Assembly: GCF_009797025.1 (NCBI RefSeq)
Contig: NZ_CP047027.1
Location: 2,976,001-3,040,000, forward strand
Origin: Cellulophaga sp. L1A9
GTDB lineage: Bacteria > Bacteroidota > Bacteroidia > Flavobacteriales > Flavobacteriaceae
Direction of reading: 5' to 3'
Length of the DNA stretch: 64,000 bases
Under the pieces are notes generated by a model that saw only the letters and a list, made by a program, of their open reading frames with translations, did no database searches and was not told where the DNA came from. How positions within the stretch are numbered: the stretch's first letter is position 1; each line of letters begins with the position of its first letter. Below, one piece after another: positions 44,805 to 54,094 of this stretch. The translations under genes and the position numbers were made by a program.

Positions 44805-45935
44805 TTGAAATTTACACTAAAGCATACCGATCCACATAGTAAAGCTAGAGCAGGAGAAATGATCACTGATCATGGAAAGATTGAAACGCCAATTTTTATG
44901 CCTGTAGGTACTGTTGCCTCTGTAAAAGGAGTGCATCAGAAAGAGCTTAAAGAAGAAATAAACCCAGATATCATCCTAGGGAATACCTATCATTTATACT
45001 TGCGTCCTAAAACTCAAATTTTAGAAAAAGCAGGTGGACTCCATAAGTTTATGGGCTGGGATAGAAATATTTTAACAGATAGTGGTGGGTATCAAGTGTA
45101 TTCTTTATCTGCTAATAGAAAAATTAAAGAGGAAGGCGTAAAGTTTAAATCACATATTGATGGTTCGTACCATACCTTCACTCCAGAGAGTGTGATGGAG
45201 GTTCAGCGAATCATTGGAGCAGATATTATTATGGCATTTGACGAGTGTACGCCATATCCATGCGATTATAAATACGCACAACGTTCCATGCATATGACGC
45301 ACCGTTGGTTAGAGCGTTGTATTAATCATTTAGAGAAAGTACCGTACAAGTATGATTACAGTCAATCTTTTTTTCCGATTGTACAAGGATCAACCTATAA
45401 AGATTTAAGACGTCAATCTGCAGAATATATTGCGGGAGTAGGAGCAGAAGGCAATGCAATTGGAGGTTTGTCAGTAGGAGAGCCGGCAGATGAAATGTAT
45501 GCCATGACCGAAGTGGTTTGTGAAATACTTCCAGAAGATAAACCTAGATATTTAATGGGGGTAGGTACGCCTATAAATATTTTAGAAAATATAGCTTTAG
45601 GTATTGATATGTTCGATTGTGTAATGCCAACGCGTAATGCGAGAAATGGAATGTTATTTACAGCACACGGGACCATTAATATCAAGAATAAGAAATGGGA
45701 GGATGATTTTTCTCCGGTGGATGAAATGGCAATAACGTTTGTAGATACAGAATATTCAAAAGCATATTTACGTCATTTATTTGCGGCCAATGAATATTTA
45801 GGAAAACAAATAGCTACCATCCATAACTTAGGTTTTTATTTGTGGTTAACTCGTGAGGCAAGAAAACATATCTTAGCAGGCGATTTTACAGAATGGAAAA
45901 ACAAAATGGTAAAACAAATGGATAAAAGATTGTAA
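44805..45935 (+). CDS. tgt: Queuine/preQ1 tRNA-ribosyltransferase (tRNA-guanine transglycosylase) without zinc cysteines
   Basis: 376 residues; exchanges G34 for the queuosine precursor in four tRNAs. The TIM-barrel motifs are present: FMPVGTVASVKGVH, the catalytic Asp in LTDSGGYQVYSL, IMAFDECTPYP, GGLSVGEPADEMY, and the substrate loop DCVMPTRNARNGMLFT. After that, where bacterial Tgt has a CxCxxC zinc knuckle, residues about 303-318 read SPVDEMAITFVDTEYS with no Cys; the later AYLRHL is kept. It starts at TTG (MKFTLKHTDPHSKARAG being the conserved N-terminus). The next gene starts 2 bases after its stop. Confidence 0.93.
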   Translation: MKFTLKHTDPHSKARAGEMITDHGKIETPIFMPVGTVASVKGVHQKELKEEINPDIILGNTYHLYLRPKTQILEKAGGLHKFMGWDRNILTDSGGYQVYSLSANRKIKEEGVKFKSHIDGSYHTFTPESVMEVQRIIGADIIMAFDECTPYPCDYKYAQRSMHMTHRWLERCINHLEKVPYKYDYSQSFFPIVQGSTYKDLRRQSAEYIAGVGAEGNAIGGLSVGEPADEMYAMTEVVCEILPEDKPRYLMGVGTPINILENIALGIDMFDCVMPTRNARNGMLFTAHGTINIKNKKWEDDFSPVDEMAITFVDTEYSKAYLRHLFAANEYLGKQIATIHNLGFYLWLTREARKHILAGDFTEWKNKMVKQMDKRL

Positions 45936-45937
45936 CC

Positions 45938-47017
45938 TTGACCATTTTAGATAGATACATATTAAAGCGTTATTTAGTAACATTTTCAGTAATGTTACTA
46001 TTGTTTATCCCAATTGGGATAATGGTTCACTTATCTGAGCAGTATAATAAAATGCAAGATAATGACGCACCATTAGACGAAATATTAATGTACTTAGGTA
46101 ATTTTTCTATTTATATAGGAAGTATGTTGTTGCCTATTTTTCTATTTCTTTCCGTTATTTTTTTCACTTCAAAATTAGCAAGTAATACAGAGATTGTAGC
46201 GATGCTAAGTTCCGGTATTTCCTATGGCCGTTTTCTAAGGCCTTATCTTATTGGTGCTGTGATTGTGGCTATATTCATGCTTTTAATGGGAATGTTTATT
46301 GTGCCAAATGCTAGTAAAGGCTTCAATGAATTTAAGTTCAAATACCTTAAAAAAGGAAAACAAGACCGAGTCACTGAAAATATCTTCAACCAACTAAATG
46401 CTAAGGATTTTATTTATGTAAGTAGGTTTGATCCCGCTAGAGATATAGGTTATAATTTTTCTATGGAGCATTTTAATAAGGATAATGTACTAGAATACAA
46501 ACTGTCTGCAGCAAATATTAGGTGGATCCCTGCAGATTCTATTTACAGACTTACGTCGTATGTGAAGAGAACATTAAATGGAGATACTGAAATTTTAGAA
46601 ACAAAGAGGAGATTAGATACCGTGTTTCCTTTTAAAATAAACGATTTAACACCGGTGTCTTACGTAGCGGAGACAAAAAATTTATTTGAATTAAATACGT
46701 TTATAGCTAATGAGAAGCGTAAGGGGGCATCTAATATCAATATCTATATATTGGTTAAATATAAGCGATGGGCTATGCCTATAACCGCATTTATATTAAC
46801 GCTTATTGCTGTAGCAGTGTCTTCTCAAAAACGTAGAGGTGGTATGGGCGTAAATTTAGCTTTTGGTATTTTAGTAGCCTTTGTTTATATATTTTTCGAT
46901 CGTGTCTTTGGGACTTTAGCGGAACAATCAGGTTTTTCACCCTTGTTAGCGGTAATTGTGCCCAATGTATTATTTGGTTTTCTAGCATTCTATTTATTGC
47001 AAAAAGCCAAAAGATAA
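45938..47017 (+). CDS. LptF/LptG-family permease
   Basis: 359 residues of the YjgP/YjgQ family, inner-membrane half of the lipopolysaccharide exporter. Helices at about 10-30, 50-75, 95-115 and, after a periplasmic beta-rich domain, three more at the end (MPITAFILTLIAVAVSSQ, MGVNLAFGILVAFVYIFFD, AVIVPNVLFGFLAFYLL). MTILDRYILKRYLVTF is the conserved family start, and it begins with TTG. It lies 2 bases after tgt. The partner permease is not in the window, nor is LptB. Confidence 0.88.
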   Translation: MTILDRYILKRYLVTFSVMLLLFIPIGIMVHLSEQYNKMQDNDAPLDEILMYLGNFSIYIGSMLLPIFLFLSVIFFTSKLASNTEIVAMLSSGISYGRFLRPYLIGAVIVAIFMLLMGMFIVPNASKGFNEFKFKYLKKGKQDRVTENIFNQLNAKDFIYVSRFDPARDIGYNFSMEHFNKDNVLEYKLSAANIRWIPADSIYRLTSYVKRTLNGDTEILETKRRLDTVFPFKINDLTPVSYVAETKNLFELNTFIANEKRKGASNINIYILVKYKRWAMPITAFILTLIAVAVSSQKRRGGMGVNLAFGILVAFVYIFFDRVFGTLAEQSGFSPLLAVIVPNVLFGFLAFYLLQKAKR

Positions 47018-47054
47018 TTTAGTAAAATAATCCCCTTTCTATTACATTAGCGCA

Positions 47055-47948
47055 ATGACAGATAGGCTTAAGAATTACCTTCATTTACATTTTATTATTT
47101 TTATCTGGGGGTTTACAGCAGTCCTAGGAAAGCTAATAACTATTGATGCTTTGCCTTTGGTGTGGTATAGAATGGGAATAGCAGTGCTACTCATTGCTGT
47201 ATTTATTGCAGTAAATAAATTTTCTTTAAAAATTCCGATAAAACAGATTGCCATTATGGCTGCTGTTGGGGTTGTCATTGCTTTACACTGGTTAACATTC
47301 TTTAAATCGATAAAAGTATCCAACGTTTCTATCGCATTGGCTACCCTGTCTACTGGAGCGTTATTTACGGCAATCATAGAGCCGTTTATATATAAACGGA
47401 AGATGATCTGGTATGAGATCGTTTTTGGTGTGGTGGTAATGGTAGGGCTGTATATTATTTTTAATGTAGAAACACAGTATGTAGAGGGGATAGTTTTAGC
47501 ATTAATATCAGCACTATTAGCCGCTATTTTTTCCATTGCAAATGGTAAATTAATTCAGGCACATAGGCCTAGTGTAATCTCTTTTTATGAGCTAACGGCA
47601 GGGGTGTTGTTTATTACCGTTTATTTAGCCATACGTGGCGATTTTGATGCTGGTTTTTTTCAAGTTTCTAAAAATGATTGGATCTATTTATTTATTCTTG
47701 CCTCTATCTGTACTGCCTACGCATTTATTGCTTCAGTACGGGTTATGAAGGTGTTAACGCCTTATACCGTAATGCTTACCGTAAATTTGGAGCCTGTGTA
47801 CGGGATTTTTTTAGCGTTTATATTTTTAGGTGATAGTGAAAAAATGAATCCACTATTTTATTTCGGAGCACTACTGATTTTAAGCACAGTAGTAGCAAAT
47901 GGATTAATAAAAAATAAAGGAAAATTAAAAAAACGGAATAGGAGTTAG
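47055..47948 (+). CDS. EamA/DMT-family transporter
   Basis: 297 residues with ten predicted helices in two EamA repeats (LHLHFIIFIWGFTAVLGKLI; IVLALISALLAAIFSIANG). The second repeat ends with VNLEPVYGIFLAFIFLG, the standard family block, then a basic tail (KNKGKLKKRNRS). The transported solute cannot be told; amino-acid or drug export are typical. It lies 37 bases after the permease gene. Confidence 0.88.
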   Translation: MTDRLKNYLHLHFIIFIWGFTAVLGKLITIDALPLVWYRMGIAVLLIAVFIAVNKFSLKIPIKQIAIMAAVGVVIALHWLTFFKSIKVSNVSIALATLSTGALFTAIIEPFIYKRKMIWYEIVFGVVVMVGLYIIFNVETQYVEGIVLALISALLAAIFSIANGKLIQAHRPSVISFYELTAGVLFITVYLAIRGDFDAGFFQVSKNDWIYLFILASICTAYAFIASVRVMKVLTPYTVMLTVNLEPVYGIFLAFIFLGDSEKMNPLFYFGALLILSTVVANGLIKNKGKLKKRNRS

Positions 47949-47967
47949 GCATACCTATTTAATGTTT

Positions 47968-47975
47968 TATATTTG
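47968..47975 (+). promoter_or_regulatory. -7 promoter element of accA
   Basis: TATATTTG fits TAnnTTTG, about 30 bases before the ATG at 48006; the -33 position has TTA rather than TTG. Confidence 0.5.
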
Positions 47976-48005
47976 TCAACTATTATAATTTAAACAGGAA
48001 TACTC

Positions 48006-48959
48006 ATGGAATATTTAGATTTTGAACTTCCCATAAAGGAACTAGAAGAACAATTAGATAAGTGCATGATTATTGGTGAAGAGAGTGATGTAGATGTTAC
48101 AGAAACCTGTAAACAAATAGAAAAGAAGCTTTTTGATACCCGTAAGGATATATATAAAAATCTAACTGCTTGGCAGCGTGTACAATTGTCAAGGCACCCA
48201 AATAGACCTTATACACTGGATTACATTAATGCCATCTGTGGAGAAACTTTTTTAGAGCTTCATGGAGATCGTAATGTTAAGGATGATAAGGCAATGATTG
48301 GGGGTCTAGGTAAAATTGGAGACCAAAGCTTTATGTTTATTGGACAGCAAAAGGGATACAATACTAAAACCCGTCAATACCGGAATTTTGGTATGGCAAA
48401 CCCGGAAGGTTATCGCAAAGCTTTACGTTTAATGAAATCTGCAGAGAAATTTAATGTTCCTGTAGTATGTTTTATCGATACTCCTGGTGCATACCCCGGT
48501 ATTGAGGCAGAAGAGCGTGGACAAGGAGAAGCCATTGCGCGTAATATTCTGGAAATGACACGCCTTAAAGTTCCAATTATCGTTGTGATTATTGGAGAAG
48601 GAGCCTCTGGTGGTGCTTTAGGCATTGGTGTAGGCGATAAGGTTTTAATGCTAGAGAATACATGGTACTCGGTAATTTCGCCAGAATCTTGTTCTTCTAT
48701 TTTATGGAGAAGCTGGGAATATAAAGAAATTGCAGCCGAAGCATTGAAGCTTACCGCTACAGATATGAAAAAGTTAAAAATAATCGATGAAATTGTAAGA
48801 GAACCAGTAGGAGGTGCTCATAGTTACAGAGATAAAACTTTCGAAATTGTAAAAAACAAAATTTTAACAAATTTTGAAGAGCTTAAAAAGTTATCACCAA
48901 AAGATTTAGTAAATAAAAGGATGGACAAGTACGCCAATATGGGTGTATTTAATGGTTAA
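48006..48959 (+). CDS. accA: Acetyl-CoA carboxylase carboxyltransferase subunit alpha
   Basis: 317 residues, first committed step of fatty-acid synthesis. The N-terminal helices ([18 protein letters not shown]) precede the crotonase-fold carboxyltransferase domain: [59 protein letters not shown], and [14 protein letters not shown]. All known catalytic motifs are present. It has its own -7 box and a terminator 23 bases after the stop, so it is monocistronic; accD lies elsewhere. Confidence 0.96.
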   Translation: MEYLDFELPIKELEEQLDKCMIIGEESDVDVTETCKQIEKKLFDTRKDIYKNLTAWQRVQLSRHPNRPYTLDYINAICGETFLELHGDRNVKDDKAMIGGLGKIGDQSFMFIGQQKGYNTKTRQYRNFGMANPEGYRKALRLMKSAEKFNVPVVCFIDTPGAYPGIEAEERGQGEAIARNILEMTRLKVPIIVVIIGEGASGGALGIGVGDKVLMLENTWYSVISPESCSSILWRSWEYKEIAAEALKLTATDMKKLKIIDEIVREPVGGAHSYRDKTFEIVKNKILTNFEELKKLSPKDLVNKRMDKYANMGVFNG

Positions 48960-48982
48960 TTCCTGATTTATCATACAATTAT

Positions 48983-49016
48983 AAAATCTGAAGATATAAT
49001 TCTTCAGATTTTTTTT
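48983..49016 (+). terminator. Terminator after accA
   Basis: Arms AAAATCTGAAGA / TCTTCAGATTTT with a 6-base loop and a T-run. Confidence 0.9.
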
Positions 49017-49126
49017 GTTGTCAACACAAAAACGTAACTTATTAACATATAAATTGTTAATGAACTGTTGACATCCAAAATCCAATTTTAAAGTTAACCT
49101 AAGGTTAATTACATACTTTCGTAATT

Positions 49127-50680
49127 ATGGAGAAACCGAGTCCGATAGTAGGTCACAAAGTAGACAAGTCTAATTTAATAAGCTTAGAGCGTGGGAAAAT
49201 TCCGCCTCAAGCAATTGATTTAGAGGAGGTTGTGATAGGGGCAATGATGATTGATAAGAAAGGTATCGATGAGGTTATTGATATTCTTCACCCTGAAGTT
49301 TTTTATAAAGATGCGCACCGATTTATCTATGAAGCGATCTTTAAGTTGTTTGAAACCTCTGAACCAGTCGATTTATTAACCGTTTCTTCGCAATTAAAGA
49401 AGGATGGTAAATTAGAAGCTGCTGGCGGAGATTTTTACTTGATAAAATTGACTCAAAAAGTGGCTTCATCTGCACATATTGAGTTCCATGCACGTATTAT
49501 TCTACAAAAATATATTCAGCGTAGTCTAATTAAAATTTCAAATGAAATTATTCAAGCTGCTTATGATGAAGCAACGGATGTATTTGATTTATTAGATACG
49601 GCAGAATCTAAATTATATGATGTTACCCAAGGGAATTTAAAACGTTCTGCAGAAACTGCTCAGAATTTGGTAATTCAAGCAAAAAAGAGAATTGAAGAAA
49701 TTGCAAATAAAGAAGGCCTTAGTGGTGTGCCTTCAGGTTTTGATAAAGTAGATAAACTAACTTCTGGATGGCAGCCGAGTGATTTAATTATTATTGCAGC
49801 ACGTCCTGGTATGGGTAAAACAGCTTTAACTTTGTCTATGGCAAGAAACATGGCTGTTAATTCTAATATTCCTGTAGCCTTCTTTTCTCTGGAGATGTCT
49901 TCCGTACAGTTAATTACGCGTTTAATTTCTTCTGAAACAGGTTTGTCTTCAGAAAAACTGCGTACAGGTAAATTAGAGAAGCACGAATGGGAGCAATTAA
50001 ATGTAAAAGTAAAGACGCTTGAAAAAGCACCTTTGTTTATTGATGATACGCCCTCGCTTTCCATCTTCGATTTAAGGGCTAAAGCAAGACGTTTGGCATC
50101 CCAACATGGCATCCGAATGATCATGATAGATTATTTGCAATTAATGACCGCTGGGGGAAGCCAGAAAGGTGGTGGTAACCGTGAACAGGAGATCTCTACG
50201 ATTTCTCGTAACTTAAAAGCATTAGCAAAAGAATTAAGTGTACCTGTAATTGCACTATCGCAGCTTTCTCGTGCGGTAGAAACAAGAGGGGGTACTAAAA
50301 GACCATTACTTTCTGACCTCAGGGAATCTGGTGCAATTGAACAAGATGCAGATATTGTATCTTTTATCTATAGACCAGAATACTATAAGATTGATGAATG
50401 GGATGATGACGAACGCTCACCAACTGCTGGTCAAGGAGAATTTATTGTAGCAAAACACAGGAATGGTGGTTTAGAGAATATTAGGTTAAAGTTTATTGGT
50501 AATCAAGGTAAATTTGATAATTTAGATGACTTTGATTCTCCTTTTGAGTTTCAATCTAAGATGAATGATGGAGAAGAAAATCCATTTGCCACTAAAAACC
50601 TTCCAAATGCAGATCAAGCTTTTGGAAGTTCTATGAATGAAACACCGCCAGATTTTGATGATAGTGATGTCCCTTTCTAA
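49127..50680 (+). CDS. dnaB: Replicative DNA helicase DnaB
   Basis: 517 residues. An N-terminal helical domain (about 20-170: PPQAIDLEEVVIGAMMID, YEAIFKLFETSEPVDLLTVS) and a C-terminal RecA-like motor. The motor has Walker A IIAARPGMGKTALTL, the H2/H3 region MIMIDYLQLMTAGG, and the arginine-finger-type region SDLRESGAIEQDADIV. No intein is inserted: length is normal. The last 30 residues are acidic. The following gene could start within its 3' end, but the start at 50718 is better. Confidence 0.96.
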   Translation: MEKPSPIVGHKVDKSNLISLERGKIPPQAIDLEEVVIGAMMIDKKGIDEVIDILHPEVFYKDAHRFIYEAIFKLFETSEPVDLLTVSSQLKKDGKLEAAGGDFYLIKLTQKVASSAHIEFHARIILQKYIQRSLIKISNEIIQAAYDEATDVFDLLDTAESKLYDVTQGNLKRSAETAQNLVIQAKKRIEEIANKEGLSGVPSGFDKVDKLTSGWQPSDLIIIAARPGMGKTALTLSMARNMAVNSNIPVAFFSLEMSSVQLITRLISSETGLSSEKLRTGKLEKHEWEQLNVKVKTLEKAPLFIDDTPSLSIFDLRAKARRLASQHGIRMIMIDYLQLMTAGGSQKGGGNREQEISTISRNLKALAKELSVPVIALSQLSRAVETRGGTKRPLLSDLRESGAIEQDADIVSFIYRPEYYKIDEWDDDERSPTAGQGEFIVAKHRNGGLENIRLKFIGNQGKFDNLDDFDSPFEFQSKMNDGEENPFATKNLPNADQAFGSSMNETPPDFDDSDVPF

Positions 50681-50717
50681 ATTTAAAATTATTACATTTA
50701 AAAATAATATAAAGAGG

Positions 50718-51971
50718 ATGCTTTTAATAGGCATTCTCTTTCTTTTTTCTACATCAATGTTTGCCTCTGCAATCCTAATTCCTATGGATGCAGAATCACA
50801 GAAAAATCATTTAAAAGCATACGGAATTACCTATTGGATTTTAGCGAAGCAACAAAAGGTACAATGGCTTTTGAATTATAGAGGAGGTTCTTTTTTATTG
50901 CCAGATGGTGAGGCTATCCGCAAAGAATGCCAGATTCGTGGTGTTTCTTTTGAGGTCATATCTGATAATGATGCGAATGCAATTCTAGAAGAAATTTCTA
51001 GTCCATCTAAAAATCAAGAAGCAGTCATTTTAGAGAAAGCACCAAAGATTGCCGTATACACTCCTAGTGGAACATTACCATGGGATGATGCAGTAACCAT
51101 GGTATTAACATATGCTGAAATTCCGTACGAAACAGTATATGATGAAGAGGTTTTAGAAGATGGCTTAGTATTGTATGATTGGTTGCATCTGCATCATGAA
51201 GATTTTACAGGACAATATGGTAAATTTTATGCGGCGTACAAAGCTGCGCCATGGTATTTGCAAAGTAAAAAAGATGCAGAAGCATTGGCTTCAAAACTGG
51301 GGTATAGCAAGGTATCTGAAGAAAAAAGAGCCGTATCTTTAAAGATTAGAAAATATGTGATTGGAGGCGGATTCATGTTTGCGATGTGCTCGGCAACAGA
51401 TAGTTTTGATATCGCTTTGTCTGCCTCAGAGGATGTAGATATTTGCGAGGCTATGTTTGATGGTGATCCGTCGGATGCAAATTATCAGTCTAAATTAAAT
51501 TATGAAAAAACCTTTGCGTTTAAAGACTTTACTTTAGAACGTAATCCATTGGTCTATGAGTTTTCATCTATAGATATGACCACGAAGAGAAATATTAATA
51601 AAGAGAGTGATTATTTTTCTTTAATGGATTTTTCAGCAAAATGGGATCCTATACCTACAATGCTTTGTCAGAACCATACAAGTTTGGTGAAAGGATTTAT
51701 GGGGCAAACTACTTCTTTTGAACGTTCAGAGGTGAAGCCAACTGTTCTTGTATTAGGAGAGAATAAAGTAAATGGCGAAGCCCGCTATATTCATGGAATT
51801 AAGGGAAAAGGATTTTTTACATTTTACGGAGGTCATGATCCAGAAGATTATCAGCACAGAGTAGGAGACCCTAAAACAGAATTAGAGTTACATCCTTCTT
51901 CTCCCGGTTACCGGCTAATCTTAAATAACGTGTTATTTCCTGCAGCTAAAAAGAAGAAACAAAAAACTTAA
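50718..51971 (+). CDS. Periplasmic protein of the flavobacterial family often labelled asparagine synthetase B
   Basis: 417 residues from ATG 50718, giving a signal peptide (MLLIGILFLFSTSMFASA) preceded by AAAGAGG; longer starts overlap dnaB and are rejected. The protein begins ILIPMDAESQKNHLKAYGI and includes LLNYRGGSFLLPD, PWDDAVTMVLTYAEIPYE, YDWLHLHHEDFTGQYG and FYGGHDPEDYQHRVGDP. I recall it in databases as asparagine synthetase B, but no N-terminal Cys, glutaminase or ATP-pyrophosphatase motif is visible. GGGFMFAMCSATD looks like a nucleophile turn of the GATase-1/DJ-1 fold (inference). Function is therefore unknown, likely an envelope hydrolase. Confidence 0.7.
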   Translation: MLLIGILFLFSTSMFASAILIPMDAESQKNHLKAYGITYWILAKQQKVQWLLNYRGGSFLLPDGEAIRKECQIRGVSFEVISDNDANAILEEISSPSKNQEAVILEKAPKIAVYTPSGTLPWDDAVTMVLTYAEIPYETVYDEEVLEDGLVLYDWLHLHHEDFTGQYGKFYAAYKAAPWYLQSKKDAEALASKLGYSKVSEEKRAVSLKIRKYVIGGGFMFAMCSATDSFDIALSASEDVDICEAMFDGDPSDANYQSKLNYEKTFAFKDFTLERNPLVYEFSSIDMTTKRNINKESDYFSLMDFSAKWDPIPTMLCQNHTSLVKGFMGQTTSFERSEVKPTVLVLGENKVNGEARYIHGIKGKGFFTFYGGHDPEDYQHRVGDPKTELELHPSSPGYRLILNNVLFPAAKKKKQKT

Positions 51972-51988
51972 AAACACCACATAAGACA

Positions 51989-52573
51989 TTGAAAAAGCGA
52001 ATGGTACTGATACTTGGAATACTGATTATATTTACGATCGGTTTTTTTGTGTCAAGGAAAATTAACCTGAACTCTAATTTTGAAGTTGGACAAAAAATTG
52101 ACGATTTAAATGGTGTAGTTGTTTACTATAATGGAGGTGTGGGTAATGTAGCTGGCCGTGAAGTAACCGAAGATGGGTATAATCTAGGTTTAAAATATCA
52201 ATGTGTAGAATTTGTAAAAAGATACTATTATCAAGCATTAAATCATAAAATGCCGGATAGTTATGGCAATGCAAAAGATTTCTTCAGTAAAACCTTAGAG
52301 GATGGTGGCTTAAATATTAATCGTAACCTTAATCAATTTACAAACCCAAGCAGTTCTAAGCCTAAAGTAAATGATTTAGTAGTGTATTCTGGAACCTTAT
52401 TTAACAAATACGGGCATGTAGCTATTATTTCAAAAGTAACAGAACACGAGATTGAAATTATCCAACAGAATCCAGGCCCTTTTGGACAATCCAGAGAAAC
52501 GTATGACCTTCTTCATGAAGAAGATAAATGGGGTATTGATAATGATCGTATACTCGGGTGGTTACGAAAATAA
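51989..52573 (+). CDS. Membrane-anchored CHAP-domain amidase/peptidase
   Basis: 194 residues. A short N-terminal hydrophobic segment (VLILGILIIFTIGFFV) is a signal or anchor. The CHAP domain follows at about 55-190: the nucleophile Cys is in LKYQCVEFVKRYYY, the His in NKYGHVAIISKV, and the Asn/Glu in EIIQQNPGPFG. CHAP enzymes cleave peptidoglycan stem or cross-bridge peptides or glutathionyl-polyamines. The start is TTG at 51989 with KKR before the hydrophobic run; ATG at 52001 is a possible alternative. It lies 17 bases after the previous gene. Confidence 0.88.
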   Translation: MKKRMVLILGILIIFTIGFFVSRKINLNSNFEVGQKIDDLNGVVVYYNGGVGNVAGREVTEDGYNLGLKYQCVEFVKRYYYQALNHKMPDSYGNAKDFFSKTLEDGGLNINRNLNQFTNPSSSKPKVNDLVVYSGTLFNKYGHVAIISKVTEHEIEIIQQNPGPFGQSRETYDLLHEEDKWGIDNDRILGWLRK

Positions 52574-52621
52574 ATGCTATTTTAATTCTATGTTATCATT
52601 TTATAGTAGCGCATTTAATAT

Positions 52622-52665
52622 AAAAAACCGCTATCAAAACTATTGTTCTGTTAGCGGTTTTTTTT
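52622..52665 (+). terminator. Terminator after the CHAP gene
   Basis: Arms AAACCGCTA / TAGCGGTTT with an 18-base loop and a T-run. Confidence 0.85.
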
Positions 52666-52724
52666 GTTAGTGGCATCTATTATATAGCTCAACTAATGTT
52701 TAAATTCATGGAGATAAACTTAAC

Positions 52725-54074
52725 TTAGAACGTCCCAATAAGGTGACTTCCTTCAGCATTAACTAATTCAGCACCTTTAGTTACCTCACCAGTTGCTGTA
52801 TCTATAACATAAATATTTCCATTTTGACCTACTGGAGCTTGAGTTATGTAAATATCCGTACCATCAACAACAAAACCTTGGTATTGAAATAAGTAGAAAT
52901 CGGCGTCATAAGGAATGGCATCAATTTTTGTGGCCATTTTTGTATTTAAATCAGCAAGAGCAAAAAATCCTTGGGCACCAGCAACACCTTCTTGAGATGC
53001 GTCATGACGGTAAGCAATAACGGCTTTTCCATTGGCAGCAGGTTTCCAGGCAAGAATGTAGGCACCTTCGATACCTAAGGCATCATCCAAATTAAATACA
53101 TAAGAATCGTCATATTGGTTATCTGCATCAATCTTTAAAATGTGAGAACCTTCAGGATCACTTTGGTTCGCTTGGTACACACTTCCATTATAAAGAAAGG
53201 CATTAATACTTCGGTAACCATTTGTATTTCCATATCCTACAGTAGAAGTAATTACAGATGGGTTTAATAAAGATGGGTAATCTAGTACAATGGTTTTAGA
53301 ACCTAATATTTCATAATCACTATCACTCTCTGTAGTTGCTGGGTCTAATTTGCTTAAACGAGCTCCAATATATAATTTATCTCCAGCCTCATTTAATACA
53401 GGCATATCTATTCTTGAAATATAGTATCCTAAGGCCTCTTCTTCCGGACTCAAAGCAACACTGTGTTCTTGAAATTCATTAATTAATGAATTTTCCAGAT
53501 CTAGGGTTACTACACCAATAGTTGCATTTGTACGTGTGTATTTTTCATTTTCATCAAATTCATTTTCTGTAGAAACATAAACAGCAGCTCCTGTTTTATC
53601 ACCATCATATAACTTAATCCATCTTGGAGCTGTTCCAACATAGGGAGCAATACTTATTTCAGTTCCTGTTTGGGTAAAAACCTGTCCACCTTCTACCATG
53701 TACTTGGTGTAGTTTCCACCGGTATCGCCGGCATAACTTATGTTGAATATGGTAGAACCGTCTTCAGACGATTGTAAACGAGCCGTTCTGTTGGAAGGAG
53801 CAATAAATCCATTGTCAAAAACATTAATTGATGTATTTGGGTCTTTAGCATCTTCACTACGTACGGAATAAATTAATGTGCCACCATTTCCATCGCCAGG
53901 ATTATCACCCATTCGTGCTCCTGCAACTGTAATCCATCTAGATTCAGCTCCAGTCTCAGGAGTTGTTTCTGTTTCTGGATCTACAGAATTGTCGTCATCA
54001 CTACAAGAACTCATGAAGCCAATGGTTAATAAAATTGTAGCTAAAGTTTTAAAATTTAAAAGATTATGTTTCAT
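52725..54074 (-). CDS. DUF4374-like lipoprotein, TonB-receptor partner
   Basis: 449 residues; a lipoprotein signal ends at LLTIGFMSSC, followed by an acidic linker. The body is made of beta-propeller-like repeats (GTLIYSVRSEDAKD, SNRTARLQSSEDGSTIFNIS, GNIYVIDTATGEVTKGAEL). This composition and its place directly after a TonB receptor match the DUF4374 family, which usually goes with siderophore or haem uptake. It would sit in the outer membrane, facing the periplasm or surface, and might bind ligand with the receptor. The stop is followed by no clear terminator; the gene starts 20 bases after the receptor stop. Confidence 0.65.
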   Translation of the reverse strand: MKHNLLNFKTLATILLTIGFMSSCSDDDNSVDPETETTPETGAESRWITVAGARMGDNPGDGNGGTLIYSVRSEDAKDPNTSINVFDNGFIAPSNRTARLQSSEDGSTIFNISYAGDTGGNYTKYMVEGGQVFTQTGTEISIAPYVGTAPRWIKLYDGDKTGAAVYVSTENEFDENEKYTRTNATIGVVTLDLENSLINEFQEHSVALSPEEEALGYYISRIDMPVLNEAGDKLYIGARLSKLDPATTESDSDYEILGSKTIVLDYPSLLNPSVITSTVGYGNTNGYRSINAFLYNGSVYQANQSDPEGSHILKIDADNQYDDSYVFNLDDALGIEGAYILAWKPAANGKAVIAYRHDASQEGVAGAQGFFALADLNTKMATKIDAIPYDADFYLFQYQGFVVDGTDIYITQAPVGQNGNIYVIDTATGEVTKGAELVNAEGSHLIGTF

Positions 54075-54094
54075 TTTTAGGTCTGTTTTTATGA

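Noticed and set aside
50637..50717. Start of the periplasmic protein inside dnaB
   Set aside because: The longer versions put the signal peptide internally; ATG 50718 starts it directly.
50718..51971. Annotation as asparagine synthetase
   Set aside because: No glutaminase N-terminal Cys and no ATP-pyrophosphatase motif; a signal peptide is present instead.
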